A stretch of DNA of 64,000 nt, taken from assembly GCF_029211185.1 (NCBI RefSeq), contig NZ_JARGDO010000003.1:1-64000 (forward strand), in the 5' to 3' direction. A program made the position numbers and the translations under genes. Under the pieces are notes generated by a model that saw only the letters and a list, made by a program, of their open reading frames with translations, was not told the DNA's origin and searched no databases. This document shows, piece by piece, positions 17,414-26,051 of the stretch (position 1 is the first letter of the stretch; each line of letters begins with the position of its first letter). Origin of the DNA: Tessaracoccus caeni (GTDB taxonomy: Bacteria; Actinomycetota; Actinomycetes; Propionibacteriales; Propionibacteriaceae).

Positions 17414-20400
17414 TCACGGGCGCGGCCGGGGTGGGGTTTGCAGGATGATGACGCCCGCGGCGGAGCCGGCGAGGACGAGGACGGCGACGCCGGCCAGGAT
17501 CAGCGTCCAGGTGGTGTTGGAGCCGCTGGCGACAGGGGCCGGTGCGTCGGTCGTGGCGAGCTGCGTGGTCGCGTCGACTTCGGCCAGCGGGGGCACCTCG
17601 GCGTTGATGGCGGCCTCGGCCTCCGGCTTCTCAAGCGGCTTGGGACCGTCGACGCCCACCCAGCCGACGAGCTGGCCCTTGGCGCTGACCAGCGCCAGCT
17701 TGTGGGCGCCGTCGGGCAGCTTCCCGACGGTGACGTTCAGCTTGTGGTCGGTGCCCACCTGCACCCAGTCGATGCCGACCACCTTGCCGGTCTCGGTGTA
17801 GAGGAACAGATAGGCCCAGTCGCCGCCCTGCACCTCCGGCACGGTGACGACGAGCTTGCCGTCGGCGCCGCTCACGCTGGCCTTGCCGGCGTTCTTCTCG
17901 TCCAGATCGGCCCACTCGGTGACGGGCTGCGCGGCGGGCTTGGCGGGCTTCGGCGCGCTGACCTTCACCGGCGCCTTGGTCACCGTCGTCGGTTTCTTGT
18001 TGACCGTGGGCTTGGCCGCTGCCTTCGGCTTCGCGACGGTGACCGTCGTCCAGCCGAGCAGCTTGCCCTTGCGGTCCTGCACGGACAGCTTGTTGGTGCC
18101 GGAGGGCAGCTTCGCGGAGGCCAGCGGAAGGCTGACGGTGCCCTTCTTGTTCACCTTGAACCACTCCGCGCCCCACGGGAAGCGGGGCGAGGTGCCGTCG
18201 TAGACGTTGACGTAGACCCAGTCGCCGGCCTTGGCCTTGGGCACCGAGATCACCCAGTGCTTCTTCTGCTTCGACACCTCGACGCCGCCCTTTCGCGACT
18301 TCTTCAGGTCGTCCTTGGTGTGCAGCGGATCGGGCGCGGCGGCCGGCTTGCCCGGCTTCACGTTGTCGAGGGAGGCGCCCTCGGCCACGACGGTGAACTC
18401 GGGCGTCACGACGCTGCGCGACGGGTCGGGACGAGATCCCGCGTAGTAGGGATCCGCGCTGAGCGTGCGGGTGAGCAGCTGGAGCGTGTAGGAGCCCTCG
18501 GCGAAGCCCGGCTTGGAGTTGGTGCGCGTCGGCAGCGGGATGTCGACGTCGAAGGAGCCGTGCTCGTCGGCCTCGATCACGTACCAGATGGTCTTGTTGG
18601 TCTTGCTGATGCCCGCGGGGGAGGTGCCAACTTCCTTGCCCCGGTTGGCGTCGTAGTGCGCCGCCGTCGCGGTGGGCAGGTGCTGGTAGCCGCCGGCATT
18701 GATCTTGATCGCGATCAGCGAGCCGCCGCCCACCAGGTTGCACCAGTCCTCGCCCTTCAACCGGATGCTGCCGCCGACGTTGGCCGCCGGGCGCTTCATG
18801 CCGGGAGCCAGCTGGAAGCTGTAGTCAGTGGACTTGGCCTTGCAGGTGGCGCCGTCGGAGACCTTCGGGACGTAGGGGATGTTGTCGATGATCAGCGGCG
18901 ACGAGGTCCACGTCCGGGCGACGTCGCCGAGCGCGGTGCCGTCGTCGGTGGTGGTCAGCTGCACGGCGAGATGGTCGCCGCCGGTCAGGCCCGAGGGCAT
19001 GGCGATGGTGGTCGCGATCTCGCCCAGTTCGTTGGCCCGGATCACCTGCCACACCGTCGAATCGGAGGACACGGGACGCTCGGCCTTCGGCCGCGTGTAG
19101 GCCTTGCCCTTGGCGTCCAGGAGGCGGACGTTGATCGTCGATCCCCACGACTTGTCCTTGGTCAGCCAGCCGGTGCCGGTCAGCGGGAACGCGGACTTCG
19201 ACTCGACCTGCGTCGGCAGCCATGCCACCGCGCGGTCCTTCGCCACCGTCGAGCGGAACGTGTGGTGCTCGTAGACCGGCTCCTTCAGCGACACGTCGTC
19301 GCTCAGGCTCTTCACCACGGTGAAGAACAGCGAGCCGCCGCGCTGGCGATCGGCGGGGTCGGTCAGCAGCGATCCGGTGAGCATCCGGATGGAGTGCTCG
19401 GTGCCGGGTGCGAAGCGCTGGGCGATCTCGGTCTTGGTGAGCGTGGTGCCCGTCGGTGTCGGCCACGGAATGGTGGCCGTCCAGGTGCCGTCGGGACGTG
19501 CCTGCACGACGGCGTGGGAGCGGGTGTCGCTGAGCGCCTTGCCGGTGGCGGGATTGCGGAGAGTGCGCGTGGAGTAGACGGTGTTGGGGTCGCCGGAGTA
19601 CTGCGCGTCGAGCAAGAAGTTGATGACCGATCCGGTCTTGCCGTCGGTGGCCAGGTAGCCGCCGACGCCCTCGATCACGATGTCCTGGCCGGCGACGACC
19701 TTTTCGGGGCCCTTGAAGCAGAACTCGACCCCGGTGTGGGCCGTGCCGGGCCCGTATGAGGCGCCACAGGTGGTCTGCACCGTGCCGCGCGGGGTGACGA
19801 TCAGCGTCGCCTCCTGCGTCGCGACACCCTTCGGCGAGGCAGAGTTGGTGAACACCGCGCGGTACCGCTGCGACGACTGGGCCAGGAACACACGTTCCAT
19901 GGTGTAGCTCGTGGAGGTGGCGCCGCGGAGGTCGGTCCAGGTCTCGCCGCCGTCGAGGGAGCGCTGCCACCTCACGGTGGGGGTGGGACTGCCCTTTGCC
20001 GCCGCCGTGAAGGTGACGTTCTCGCCGGCCTCCACGGAGGCGCTCTGCGGGTGCGTGGTGATCGCCACCTGGCCCTTCGTCGGCTCCTCTGGATCGGTGG
20101 GATCCGTCGGATCGACGGGGGCCGCGCCCGCGATGGTGATCGTCAGCGGGACGGTGCGCGACACGTCGGGCCGTTCGTTCGGGTCGACGCCCGCCTGGTC
20201 GCTGTACATGGTGCCCGAGAGGAGCTGCACCGTGAAGCTGCTGCCGGGCTTCCATGCCGGAACCTTGACGGCGTTGGCGGCGGAAGGCCACTCGAGCTCG
20301 AGCTCGAAGGAGCCGTCGTTGTCGGCCCAGACGGCGCCCCAGACGGTGTCGTTGGTGTTCGGCACGCCTGGCCGCGGGTTGGCCAGCACGGTCTTGCGTT

Positions 20401-21055
20401 GCAGCTGGCCGAGGTCGTCGTCGATCAGCTTCACGCCGATCACGGAGCCCCGTTCGCCCTCGACGGTGCGCTCGGGCTTGGCGGTCCACCCCGTGCCGGA
20501 GAGCCGGATCGGCTGACCGGGCTCGACCTCGGCGTTGTAGACGACGGTCTCGCCGCCGAAGTGGGTGTAGGTGGTGGTTGTCCCGGTGACGAAGTCGCCG
20601 TCGGCTAGGGGCGCCACGGTGGCTTCGGTCTCGTCCGCTGGCTTGGCGGCGTCTGCGGGTGCATCGGCAGACGCTGTCGTCTCCGTCTCACCCCCCTCCG
20701 AAAATCGGCCAATGGCCGATTTTTCGGTGTCTGTTGCCGAGAATCGACCATTGGCCGATTTTTCCGAAGCGGGTTTCGGGGTGGCGGTGCGCGCCGGGTC
20801 GGGGTTGGCCGTCGGCTGATCCGCAGCGTCTGCCTGCGTGCGGCTCGGTTGCGACTCGGGCTCGGCTGCGGGTTCTGGCGTCTCCGGGGAAGCCGACTCC
20901 TCCGATGCTGGTTCCGCTGAGGCGACGGGCGGCGTCGCGTCGGGAGCGGTGGTGTCGTCGGCGGCCGCGAACGAGGGCTGCAGCAGCAGGCCGGCCGCGA
21001 TCAGCGCCGCGGTCCAGAGTCGAATGGTGCGTGCCAGGGGGTGCGGGGAGCTCAC
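17414..21055 (-). CDS. large multi-domain surface protein of iron-uptake operon
   Basis: A 1213-residue protein: signal peptide ending near SFAAADD, a long Ala/Glu/Pro-rich linker, then several surface domains of the GSxIxVKLxDxG / WxVxAD / LLTGSLxxD type (at least four) and one Ig-like domain (ITTHPQSASVEAGENVTF). Lysine/alanine-rich modules and a C-terminal membrane helix (LILAGVAVLVLAGSAAGVIIL) follow. The GTG start at 21055 overlaps the upstream TGA and has GAAGGA ahead. Codons at about residues 97-119 come from an inserted family 2 palindromic element, so the linker reads SEKSANGRFSATDTEKSAIG. It is probably the wall-spanning receptor that feeds the lipoprotein; I did not find the classical HtaA or NEAT motifs. 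Confidence 0.82.
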   Translation of the reverse strand: MSSPHPLARTIRLWTAALIAAGLLLQPSFAAADDTTAPDATPPVASAEPASEESASPETPEPAAEPESQPSRTQADAADQPTANPDPARTATPKPASEKSANGRFSATDTEKSAIGRFSEGGETETTASADAPADAAKPADETEATVAPLADGDFVTGTTTTYTHFGGETVVYNAEVEPGQPIRLSGTGWTAKPERTVEGERGSVIGVKLIDDDLGQLQRKTVLANPRPGVPNTNDTVWGAVWADNDGSFELELEWPSAANAVKVPAWKPGSSFTVQLLSGTMYSDQAGVDPNERPDVSRTVPLTITIAGAAPVDPTDPTDPEEPTKGQVAITTHPQSASVEAGENVTFTAAAKGSPTPTVRWQRSLDGGETWTDLRGATSTSYTMERVFLAQSSQRYRAVFTNSASPKGVATQEATLIVTPRGTVQTTCGASYGPGTAHTGVEFCFKGPEKVVAGQDIVIEGVGGYLATDGKTGSVINFLLDAQYSGDPNTVYSTRTLRNPATGKALSDTRSHAVVQARPDGTWTATIPWPTPTGTTLTKTEIAQRFAPGTEHSIRMLTGSLLTDPADRQRGGSLFFTVVKSLSDDVSLKEPVYEHHTFRSTVAKDRAVAWLPTQVESKSAFPLTGTGWLTKDKSWGSTINVRLLDAKGKAYTRPKAERPVSSDSTVWQVIRANELGEIATTIAMPSGLTGGDHLAVQLTTTDDGTALGDVARTWTSSPLIIDNIPYVPKVSDGATCKAKSTDYSFQLAPGMKRPAANVGGSIRLKGEDWCNLVGGGSLIAIKINAGGYQHLPTATAAHYDANRGKEVGTSPAGISKTNKTIWYVIEADEHGSFDVDIPLPTRTNSKPGFAEGSYTLQLLTRTLSADPYYAGSRPDPSRSVVTPEFTVVAEGASLDNVKPGKPAAAPDPLHTKDDLKKSRKGGVEVSKQKKHWVISVPKAKAGDWVYVNVYDGTSPRFPWGAEWFKVNKKGTVSLPLASAKLPSGTNKLSVQDRKGKLLGWTTVTVAKPKAAAKPTVNKKPTTVTKAPVKVSAPKPAKPAAQPVTEWADLDEKNAGKASVSGADGKLVVTVPEVQGGDWAYLFLYTETGKVVGIDWVQVGTDHKLNVTVGKLPDGAHKLALVSAKGQLVGWVGVDGPKPLEKPEAEAAINAEVPPLAEVDATTQLATTDAPAPVASGSNTTWTLILAGVAVLVLAGSAAGVIILQTPPRPRP
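20698..20767 (+). repeat. family 2 paired palindrome, inside coding sequence
   Basis: Two copies of the palindromic core TCGGCCAATGGCCGA (second copy inverted and with one change, TCGACCATTGGCCGA) are separated by cggtgtctgttgccgag. The same paired element with a similar spacer, in opposite orientation, lies between genes at 62231-62300. Here it is in frame within the linker of the large surface protein. Confidence 0.85.
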
Positions 21056-22158
21056 AGCAGTTCCTTCTCGACGAACTCGATGATCCGGCGCATCAGGATG
21101 GGGCCTCCGGTGGAGGTCCACAGGGATCCGTCGACCAGGATCACGTGGCCGTCGCGGTAGGCGGTCAGTTCGCGGAAGCCGGGCACCTCCTGCGCCTCGG
21201 CGTAGGCGGCCTCCGCGCCGGTGACGTCGGCGGTGCCGCCGGCAACCGGGTTGTTGACGCTGGAACCGCCGAGGGTGCCGAAGAACATGTAGTCGGCGTC
21301 GGCGTCGGCCAGGTTCTCCAGCGAGATGGGCTCGGAGTGGCCCCGGCCCTCGCGATCCTGGGCGGGCGGGCGCTTCAGGCCGATCGTCTCCAGCGCCATG
21401 CCGGGGGGCAGATCCTTCAGGATCAAGGAGGCGTTGGACCCTTGCCAGCGCACGATGGAGAACGTCTTGTCCTCGAAGCCGGCCTCGTAGAGCCGGGTCT
21501 TGAGATCCTCGGCGTAGGTGTCGAAGTCGGCGAGGACGTCCTCGGCCTGATCTGCCTTGTTCAGCGCGTTGGCCACGTTGGTGAAGGTGGTGCGCCAGTC
21601 CGCTCCGGCGTAGCCGACGAAATAGACCGGGGCGATCTGCTCCAGGATCTGCACGGCCTCGGGGTTGTTGCCGCCCGACGCGTAGGTGAGGATCAGGTCG
21701 GGCTTCAGCTGCGCGATCGCCTCGAAGTTGAACTGCGCGACGCTGCCCACCGTCGGGATGCCGTCGGCCATGTCCAGCAGGTAGTTGGGCATGGTGCTCT
21801 GGCCGCGGCCGTTCACCGACCCGACGGGCATCACGCCTAGCGCGAGGGCGCCGTCGAGGGTGGGCTCGGAGAGCGTGACGACGCGCTGCGGCTCGACGGG
21901 GACGATCACCTCGTCGTGTTTGACGTCCTCGATCACGCGGATCGGAGTGCCGTCGGCCAGGCCCGGGATGCCCTGGGCCACGTCGCCGGTTGCGGCGGGA
22001 GTCGTCGGTTGTTCTGGCTCAGCGGGGGGAGTGGAACCGCATGCGGTCACCACCACGCTGACCGCCGCGCACAGGAGAACACGCCACGAGCGGCGCCGGC
22101 GATCCGATCGAGACTGCGGGAACGAGCGGGCGCGCGCCGGTACGTCCTGGAGAGTCAA
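21052..22158 (-). CDS. iron-complex ABC transporter substrate-binding lipoprotein (FepB/FecB-like)
   Basis: A 368-residue type III substrate-binding protein that captures the ferric complex outside the membrane. The N-terminal signal carries an arginine-rich n-region, a hydrophobic core and a lipobox VVVTAC (lipid-anchored cysteine). Typical blocks are PQRVVTLSEPTLDGALALGV, FNFEAIAQLKPDLILTY and DADYMFFGTLGG. The TTG at 22158 with AAGGGG upstream is my preferred start, because a GTG at 22200 would sit directly against the iron box and give an unusually long leader. First gene of the six-gene operon; the others follow with 4-base overlaps or 27-base gaps. Confidence 0.85.
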   Translation of the reverse strand: MTLQDVPARARSFPQSRSDRRRRSWRVLLCAAVSVVVTACGSTPPAEPEQPTTPAATGDVAQGIPGLADGTPIRVIEDVKHDEVIVPVEPQRVVTLSEPTLDGALALGVMPVGSVNGRGQSTMPNYLLDMADGIPTVGSVAQFNFEAIAQLKPDLILTYASGGNNPEAVQILEQIAPVYFVGYAGADWRTTFTNVANALNKADQAEDVLADFDTYAEDLKTRLYEAGFEDKTFSIVRWQGSNASLILKDLPPGMALETIGLKRPPAQDREGRGHSEPISLENLADADADYMFFGTLGGSSVNNPVAGGTADVTGAEAAYAEAQEVPGFRELTAYRDGHVILVDGSLWTSTGGPILMRRIIEFVEKELL

Positions 22159-22201
22159 GGTCCACCCCTTCGCGGCGAGCGACGCCCGCCTCACATGCAC
22201 T

Positions 22202-22220
22202 AGTAAGGCTTACCTTAGCG
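22202..22220. promoter_or_regulatory. IdeR/DtxR-like iron box before transporter operon
   Basis: The palindrome agTAAGGCTTACCTTAg matches the DtxR/IdeR consensus at about 11 of 19 positions, including the central AAGGCTTACCT part. It lies about 45-60 bases ahead of the preferred TTG start of the binding-protein gene, so iron repression of the whole operon is likely. Confidence 0.7.
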
Positions 22221-22261
22221 GATTGCGTCACGAAAGCCTTTCTCATGTCTGACGTGACACC

Positions 22262-22506
22262 GCACACCACGCTCTCTGAGGTGCGGGGCCTCGAAAAGAG
22301 CCAGCCGGCAGCCGAACGACAATCCCTGCCATAGCTCACGCCGGCTCTTTTCGAGGCTCCGCTGCGCTCCGCACCTCAAAGAGCGTCATCAGTGCTCCGC
22401 GCTGGCCTTGATTGTCGAGGCTCGCAAGCTTGCACCTCACGGAGCGTCATGATCACGCTCCGTGAGGTGCGAGGCCGTCTGCGGCCGAGCCTCGAAGGGA
22501 GCGTCA
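22262..22506. repeat. family 1 repeat block
   Basis: Several copies: acgctctctgaggtgcgggg..gcctcgaaaagagcc at 22268, a gctcttttcgaggctccgct unit at 22345 whose 64-bp period continues at 22416, and a hairpin at 22434-22506 (cacggagcgtcatgatcacgctccgtg). It fills the gap between the transporter operon promoter and the 3' end of the next minus-strand gene. No gene in it. Confidence 0.85.
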
Positions 22507-22511
22507 GTCGA

Positions 22512-23684
22512 CTACTTGACCTTCAGCGTCTTGGTCACCGTCTTCGAGGTGGCCGTCGACTTCGCGGTATCACCCGAAGGCTTGAAGGAGACGCTCACCT
22601 TGTAGGAGCCCTTCTTCGAGATCTTCGGCAGCTTCACCGACACCTTGCCCTTGGCCGACGACGACACCGTCTTGGTGACGGTCTTGCCGTTTACCTTCAC
22701 CGTTACCTTGCCGGTGGGCTTGCTCGTCGCCGCAGAAGACACCGTCACCTTGATGGTGGCCTGCTTGCTCTTGGCCACCGAGGAAGGAACCGTCACCTTC
22801 ACAGAGGAGGTCACCTTGGCGACAGAGACGGTCTTCGAGGTCTTGGACACCGTCTTGTAGCCGCTCTTCGAGCCGGTCACCTTGACGCTGATCTTCTTGC
22901 CAGCGTCCGAGTTGGTCAGCTTGTAGGAGCTCTTGGTTGCGCCCTTGATGGACTTGCCGTCGCGGAGCCACTGGTACTTCAGGGTCACCTTCGCCGGGGT
23001 CCATGCCACCGACGTCGAGTCCACCTTCAGCGTCTTGCCGACCTTCGCGGTGCCCGTGATCTTCGGGGTCTTCGTCGTCAGATCCTGCTGCGGGACGACG
23101 GTGAACCGCACGCTGATGCCGCGCTGGTAGTCGGCGGGGCTGGTCAGCATCGAGCCGGTCAGGATGCGCACGCTGTGCTGGGTGCCGGGCGCCCAGTTGT
23201 TGGCGAAGTAGGCGGCGTCACGCCCCTGGGTATTGGAGAGGGTGGGCCACGGGATCTCCATCCGCCAGGTGCCGTCGGCGTTGGCCTGGACGACGCCGTG
23301 CGACCGCTTGTCGCCGAACACCTTGCCGTCGACCGGGTTGATGATCGTGCGGGAGGTGAGCAGCGTGTTCGGGTCGCCGGAGCGCTCGGCGTCGACCATG
23401 AAGTTGGCCACGGAGCCGGTCTTGCCGTCGGTGGCCAGGTAGTTCTTGCCGGTGATGACGATGGGCTGGCCCTGGATCACGGCGTTCGGCGCGCTCACGC
23501 TGAACGGCTGGGCAGGCTGAACGGGTCCGTAGGACTCGCCGTGGATCTCGACGGGGGTGAAGGGGTCCAGGTCATCGGCGTGTGCCGTGGCCATTCCTCC
23601 GATCGATCCGGCGGTTGCCAGCATCGCCGCCGTCAACGCGGCGACGATCCGTCCCGCCATCCGATTCTTTGTCTGTTGTGCCAT
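22512..23684 (-). CDS. iron-regulated secreted surface-domain protein
   Basis: A 390-residue secreted protein: signal peptide ending near ATAHADD, one surface domain (VIQGQPIVITGKNYLATDGKTGSVANF ... GTWRMEIPWPT ... SVRILTGSMLTSPADYQRG), then the two lysine-rich Ig-like domains shared with the genes at 8672, 11798 and 23988. Its surface domain is closest to one of the copies in the large operon protein (both carry YLATDGKTGSV and DPNT). The ATG at 23684 has AGGAG six bases upstream; the longer reading to 23741 crosses the iron box. There is no anchor motif. The strong box at 23717 indicates iron repression. Confidence 0.85.
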   Translation of the reverse strand: MAQQTKNRMAGRIVAALTAAMLATAGSIGGMATAHADDLDPFTPVEIHGESYGPVQPAQPFSVSAPNAVIQGQPIVITGKNYLATDGKTGSVANFMVDAERSGDPNTLLTSRTIINPVDGKVFGDKRSHGVVQANADGTWRMEIPWPTLSNTQGRDAAYFANNWAPGTQHSVRILTGSMLTSPADYQRGISVRFTVVPQQDLTTKTPKITGTAKVGKTLKVDSTSVAWTPAKVTLKYQWLRDGKSIKGATKSSYKLTNSDAGKKISVKVTGSKSGYKTVSKTSKTVSVAKVTSSVKVTVPSSVAKSKQATIKVTVSSAATSKPTGKVTVKVNGKTVTKTVSSSAKGKVSVKLPKISKKGSYKVSVSFKPSGDTAKSTATSKTVTKTLKVK

Positions 23685-23716
23685 GACTGCTCCTGCTTCG
23701 CGGTTCACGTCGGAAA

Positions 23717-23735
23717 TTTGGTTAGGCTCACCTAA
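23717..23735. promoter_or_regulatory. strong IdeR/DtxR-like iron box (minus-strand gene)
   Basis: TTTGGTTAGGCTCACCTAA matches the consensus at 17 of 19 positions, the best in the window. It ends about 33 bases ahead of the ATG at 23684. Confidence 0.88.
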
Positions 23736-23838
23736 TCTCAAGTCAACCCAGGCTACGTCGCCACTGGTCGACTGGGCAACTCGGCGTCGCTCGCGTCCAG
23801 ATGGCGCACGCTGGGGTGCGCCTATGCCGTTGGTTCGG

Positions 23839-23872
23839 ATACGTTAGGGGTACCTAACTTAGGTAACCCTAA
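23839..23872. promoter_or_regulatory. two overlapping IdeR/DtxR-like iron boxes
   Basis: ATACGTTAGGGGTACCTAA (23839-23857) and CTAACTTAGGTAACCCTAA (23854-23872) each match the consensus at 13 of 19 positions and share four bases. They lie about 115-150 bases before the ATG at 23988. The 303-base gap between the two divergent genes holds these boxes and the one at 23717, and nothing else I can identify. Confidence 0.78.
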
Positions 23873-23987
23873 GACGTGACGTTTATTGGTGTGGTTTTGA
23901 GATCCAGGTTGCCCAGGTGGTGGTGTGAACGTGCGTTCGAAGGCTCGTTGAGCTGAGCGTGTGAAGCGATTCGATGAAGGAAGCAAG

Positions 23988-25760
23988 ATGACACAACTGA
24001 CCAGGCCAGCCTTGCGGGGTTCCTCTCCTCGACGTCGCGGTGCGATGTCCCGGAGGTTCCTAGCGATGCTCGTCGCGCTATTGGTCGCCCCGCTCGTCGG
24101 ACCGGTGGCGCAGGCAGCGGCGGCTCAGCAAGCGGTGCAGGTGACCAATAGTGCGGTCGAACAGTTCGACAACCTGTGGTTCAACCTTTCGGACTTCACC
24201 GAGGGCGCCAAGGTGCGCGTCGAGTTGGCGAAGGGTGTGGGGGATCCGGTGGTTTCGGCGTCGTTCACGATCGGTGCAGACGGCAACACGGCCAATCCTG
24301 ACGGGCAGACTTATCGTCGCGTGACGTTGCCGCGCGATGTGGCTCCGGGCTCTGACTACGTGTTGCGCGTCGTCGATGCGGGTACCGGAGGGGTGCTCGC
24401 CACGAGCGCTGCGGTGACGGTGACGCCCCTGACCACTCGCGTGTACAACCCCGGCGACCATGCCGGCGGCGAAGAAGACGTGCTGGTGCAGCGCGGTGGC
24501 GTGTGGACCTTCCGGGCTTCCGGGTTCGCGCCCGGAGGGAAGCTGACCGCGTCTGCGGTGCTGGATGGCAACGCCGTCGTGTTGAGTGGTATCGGTCAGA
24601 TCAGCTCTTCGGAGAAGGCCTGGCAGTTGGATGCGAACGGCGACGTCAGCCGCGCGGAATACGCGCGCGTCCAGATCCCCGCCGACGTGGAGCCTGGTGA
24701 TTTCGAGGTGACCCTCACCGACGGAACCAAGACGGTGGAGCGGACGCTGACGGTGGAGGAGCCGGTGGAGTCTGCGGTGACGGTTGCGCCGTCGGTCGAG
24801 CTGGGCGGCACGCTCAAGGTGACCGGGGTCGGGTTCACGCATCCGGTCAACGGTGGTTCGAAGATTGCGATCAAGATCGACGATGGCGCCTACTCGCGGG
24901 TTGATGCGTCGCTTCACCAGAATCAGACGATCTGGTGGATCGTGCAGGCCGATGAGAACGGCTCCTTCGAGATCGATATGCCCGTTCCCAACGGCACCAC
25001 TGCCGATAGCAGCGGGACGCTGGGCTCCATGCCGGCCCTGACGCCGGGGGAGGGGTACACGCTGCGATTCCTCACCGGAAACCTCGACGGCGGTCCGTCG
25101 CGGACGATGAAATCGTCCCCGTTCACGGTCACCGGTTCGGTTGATCCGGTGGATCCGAAGCCCGAGGTGAAGAACCTGACGACCAAGACCCCGAAGATCA
25201 CGGGTTCGGCGAAGGTCGGCAAGACGCTGAAGGTGGACTCCAAGTCGGTGGCTTGGACCCCGGCCAAGGTGACCCTGAAGTACCAGTGGCTCCGCGATGG
25301 TAAGTCGATCTCGGGTGCGACGAAGTCTTCGTACAAGGTGACGAAGTCTGACGCGGGTAAGAAGCTCTCGGTGAAGGTGACCGGCTCGAAGTCGGGCTAC
25401 AAGACGGTGTCGAAGACGTCGAAGACTGTCTCTGTTGCGAAGGTTGCTTCGTCTGTGAAGGTGTCCGTGCCGTCCTTGGTGGCCAAGGGTAAGCAGGCCA
25501 CGATCAAGGTGAGCATCTCTGCGGCGACGTCGAAGCCGACCGGTACGGTGACGGTGAAGGTGAATGGCAAGACCGTCAAGAAGACCGTCTCGTCGTCTGC
25601 GAAGGGCAAGGTGTCGGTGAAGCTGCCGAAGATCTCGAAGAAGGGCTCGTACAAGGTGAGTGTCTCCTTCAAGCCTTCGGGCTCGACTGCGAAGTCGACG
25701 GCTGCCTCGAAGTCTGTGACCAAGACGCTGAAGGTGTCGAATAGCACGCGGCTGAAGTAG
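23988..25760 (+). CDS. iron-regulated secreted surface-domain protein
   Basis: A 590-residue secreted protein. The n-region is arginine-rich, the hydrophobic core is FLAMLVALLVAPLVGPV and cleavage is near AQAAAA. Two fibronectin-like beta domains are probable (residues about 45-260), then one surface domain (GSKIAIKIDDGAYSRVD ... IWWIVQADENGSFEIDMPVP ... LRFLTGN), then the two lysine-rich Ig-like domains. The ATG at 23988 has GAAGGA upstream; an in-frame codon at 23961 would lengthen it by nine residues. Its last 203 codons are nearly identical in DNA to the end of the propeller gene, pointing to recent gene conversion or duplication. Confidence 0.84.
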   Translation: MTQLTRPALRGSSPRRRGAMSRRFLAMLVALLVAPLVGPVAQAAAAQQAVQVTNSAVEQFDNLWFNLSDFTEGAKVRVELAKGVGDPVVSASFTIGADGNTANPDGQTYRRVTLPRDVAPGSDYVLRVVDAGTGGVLATSAAVTVTPLTTRVYNPGDHAGGEEDVLVQRGGVWTFRASGFAPGGKLTASAVLDGNAVVLSGIGQISSSEKAWQLDANGDVSRAEYARVQIPADVEPGDFEVTLTDGTKTVERTLTVEEPVESAVTVAPSVELGGTLKVTGVGFTHPVNGGSKIAIKIDDGAYSRVDASLHQNQTIWWIVQADENGSFEIDMPVPNGTTADSSGTLGSMPALTPGEGYTLRFLTGNLDGGPSRTMKSSPFTVTGSVDPVDPKPEVKNLTTKTPKITGSAKVGKTLKVDSKSVAWTPAKVTLKYQWLRDGKSISGATKSSYKVTKSDAGKKLSVKVTGSKSGYKTVSKTSKTVSVAKVASSVKVSVPSLVAKGKQATIKVSISAATSKPTGTVTVKVNGKTVKKTVSSSAKGKVSVKLPKISKKGSYKVSVSFKPSGSTAKSTAASKSVTKTLKVSNSTRLK

Positions 25761-25821
25761 TCGACGCTCTCCTCGAGGCTCGGCCGCAAGCGGCCTTGCA
25801 CCTCGAAGAGCGTAGAACGCT
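25151..25821 (+). repeat. 671-bp long direct repeat, copy B
   Basis: Second copy of the segment at 10861-11531, same orientation, three visible mismatches. It covers the C-terminal tail of the surface protein, its stop codon and the first family 1 unit downstream. Confidence 0.93.
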
Positions 25822-25866
25822 GGAGGCTCGGCCCGTGAATGGCCTTGTACCTCGAGGAGCGTGAAT
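25764..25866. repeat. family 1 repeats, two units
   Basis: Two units follow the surface-protein stop, matching the first and third units of the block at 11474. The block at 11474 has one more unit, so unit number differs between two otherwise near-identical segments, which suggests units can be gained or lost. Confidence 0.85.
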
Positions 25867-25871
25867 GACCA

Positions 25872-25904
25872 GGGGCCGCCGGTGACCACCCGGCGGCCCC
25901 TTCC
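25872..25904 (+). terminator. intrinsic terminator
   Basis: Stem GGGGCCGCCGG / CCGGCGGCCCC with a 7-base loop, followed by TTCC. Counterpart of the terminator at 11632. Between here and the next iron box are the short direct repeats gctgcgaat-cgaccagc / gctgcgaat-ccaccagc (about 25931-25971). Confidence 0.78.
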
Positions 25905-26016
25905 TGTTACTGCGGATCCACCAGAAAAGCGCTGCGAATCGACCAGCAAACTGCTGCGAATCCACCAGCGCTCGCCTTGGGAGGGTGGTCGTCCGTAGGG
26001 GTCTGGTCGGGATACG

Positions 26017-26035
26017 TTAGGTTAACCTCACCTAA
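26017..26035. promoter_or_regulatory. IdeR/DtxR-like iron box before MATE gene
   Basis: TTAGGTTAACCTCACCTAA matches the consensus at 16 of 19 positions and ends 16 bases ahead of the MATE transporter ATG, so the repressor would cover the promoter or transcription start. Confidence 0.87.
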
Positions 26036-26051
26036 CTAATTCGGAGGTTTC

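Noticed and set aside
17438..19759. 773-codon open frame on the plus strand
   Set aside because: Antisense to the 1213-residue surface protein, no domain and no ribosome site; typical high-GC shadow frame.
22159..22200. GTG start at 22200 for the iron-binding lipoprotein
   Set aside because: It abuts the iron box, leaving no room for a leader, and makes the signal peptide n-region unusually long; TTG at 22158 has a better ribosome site.
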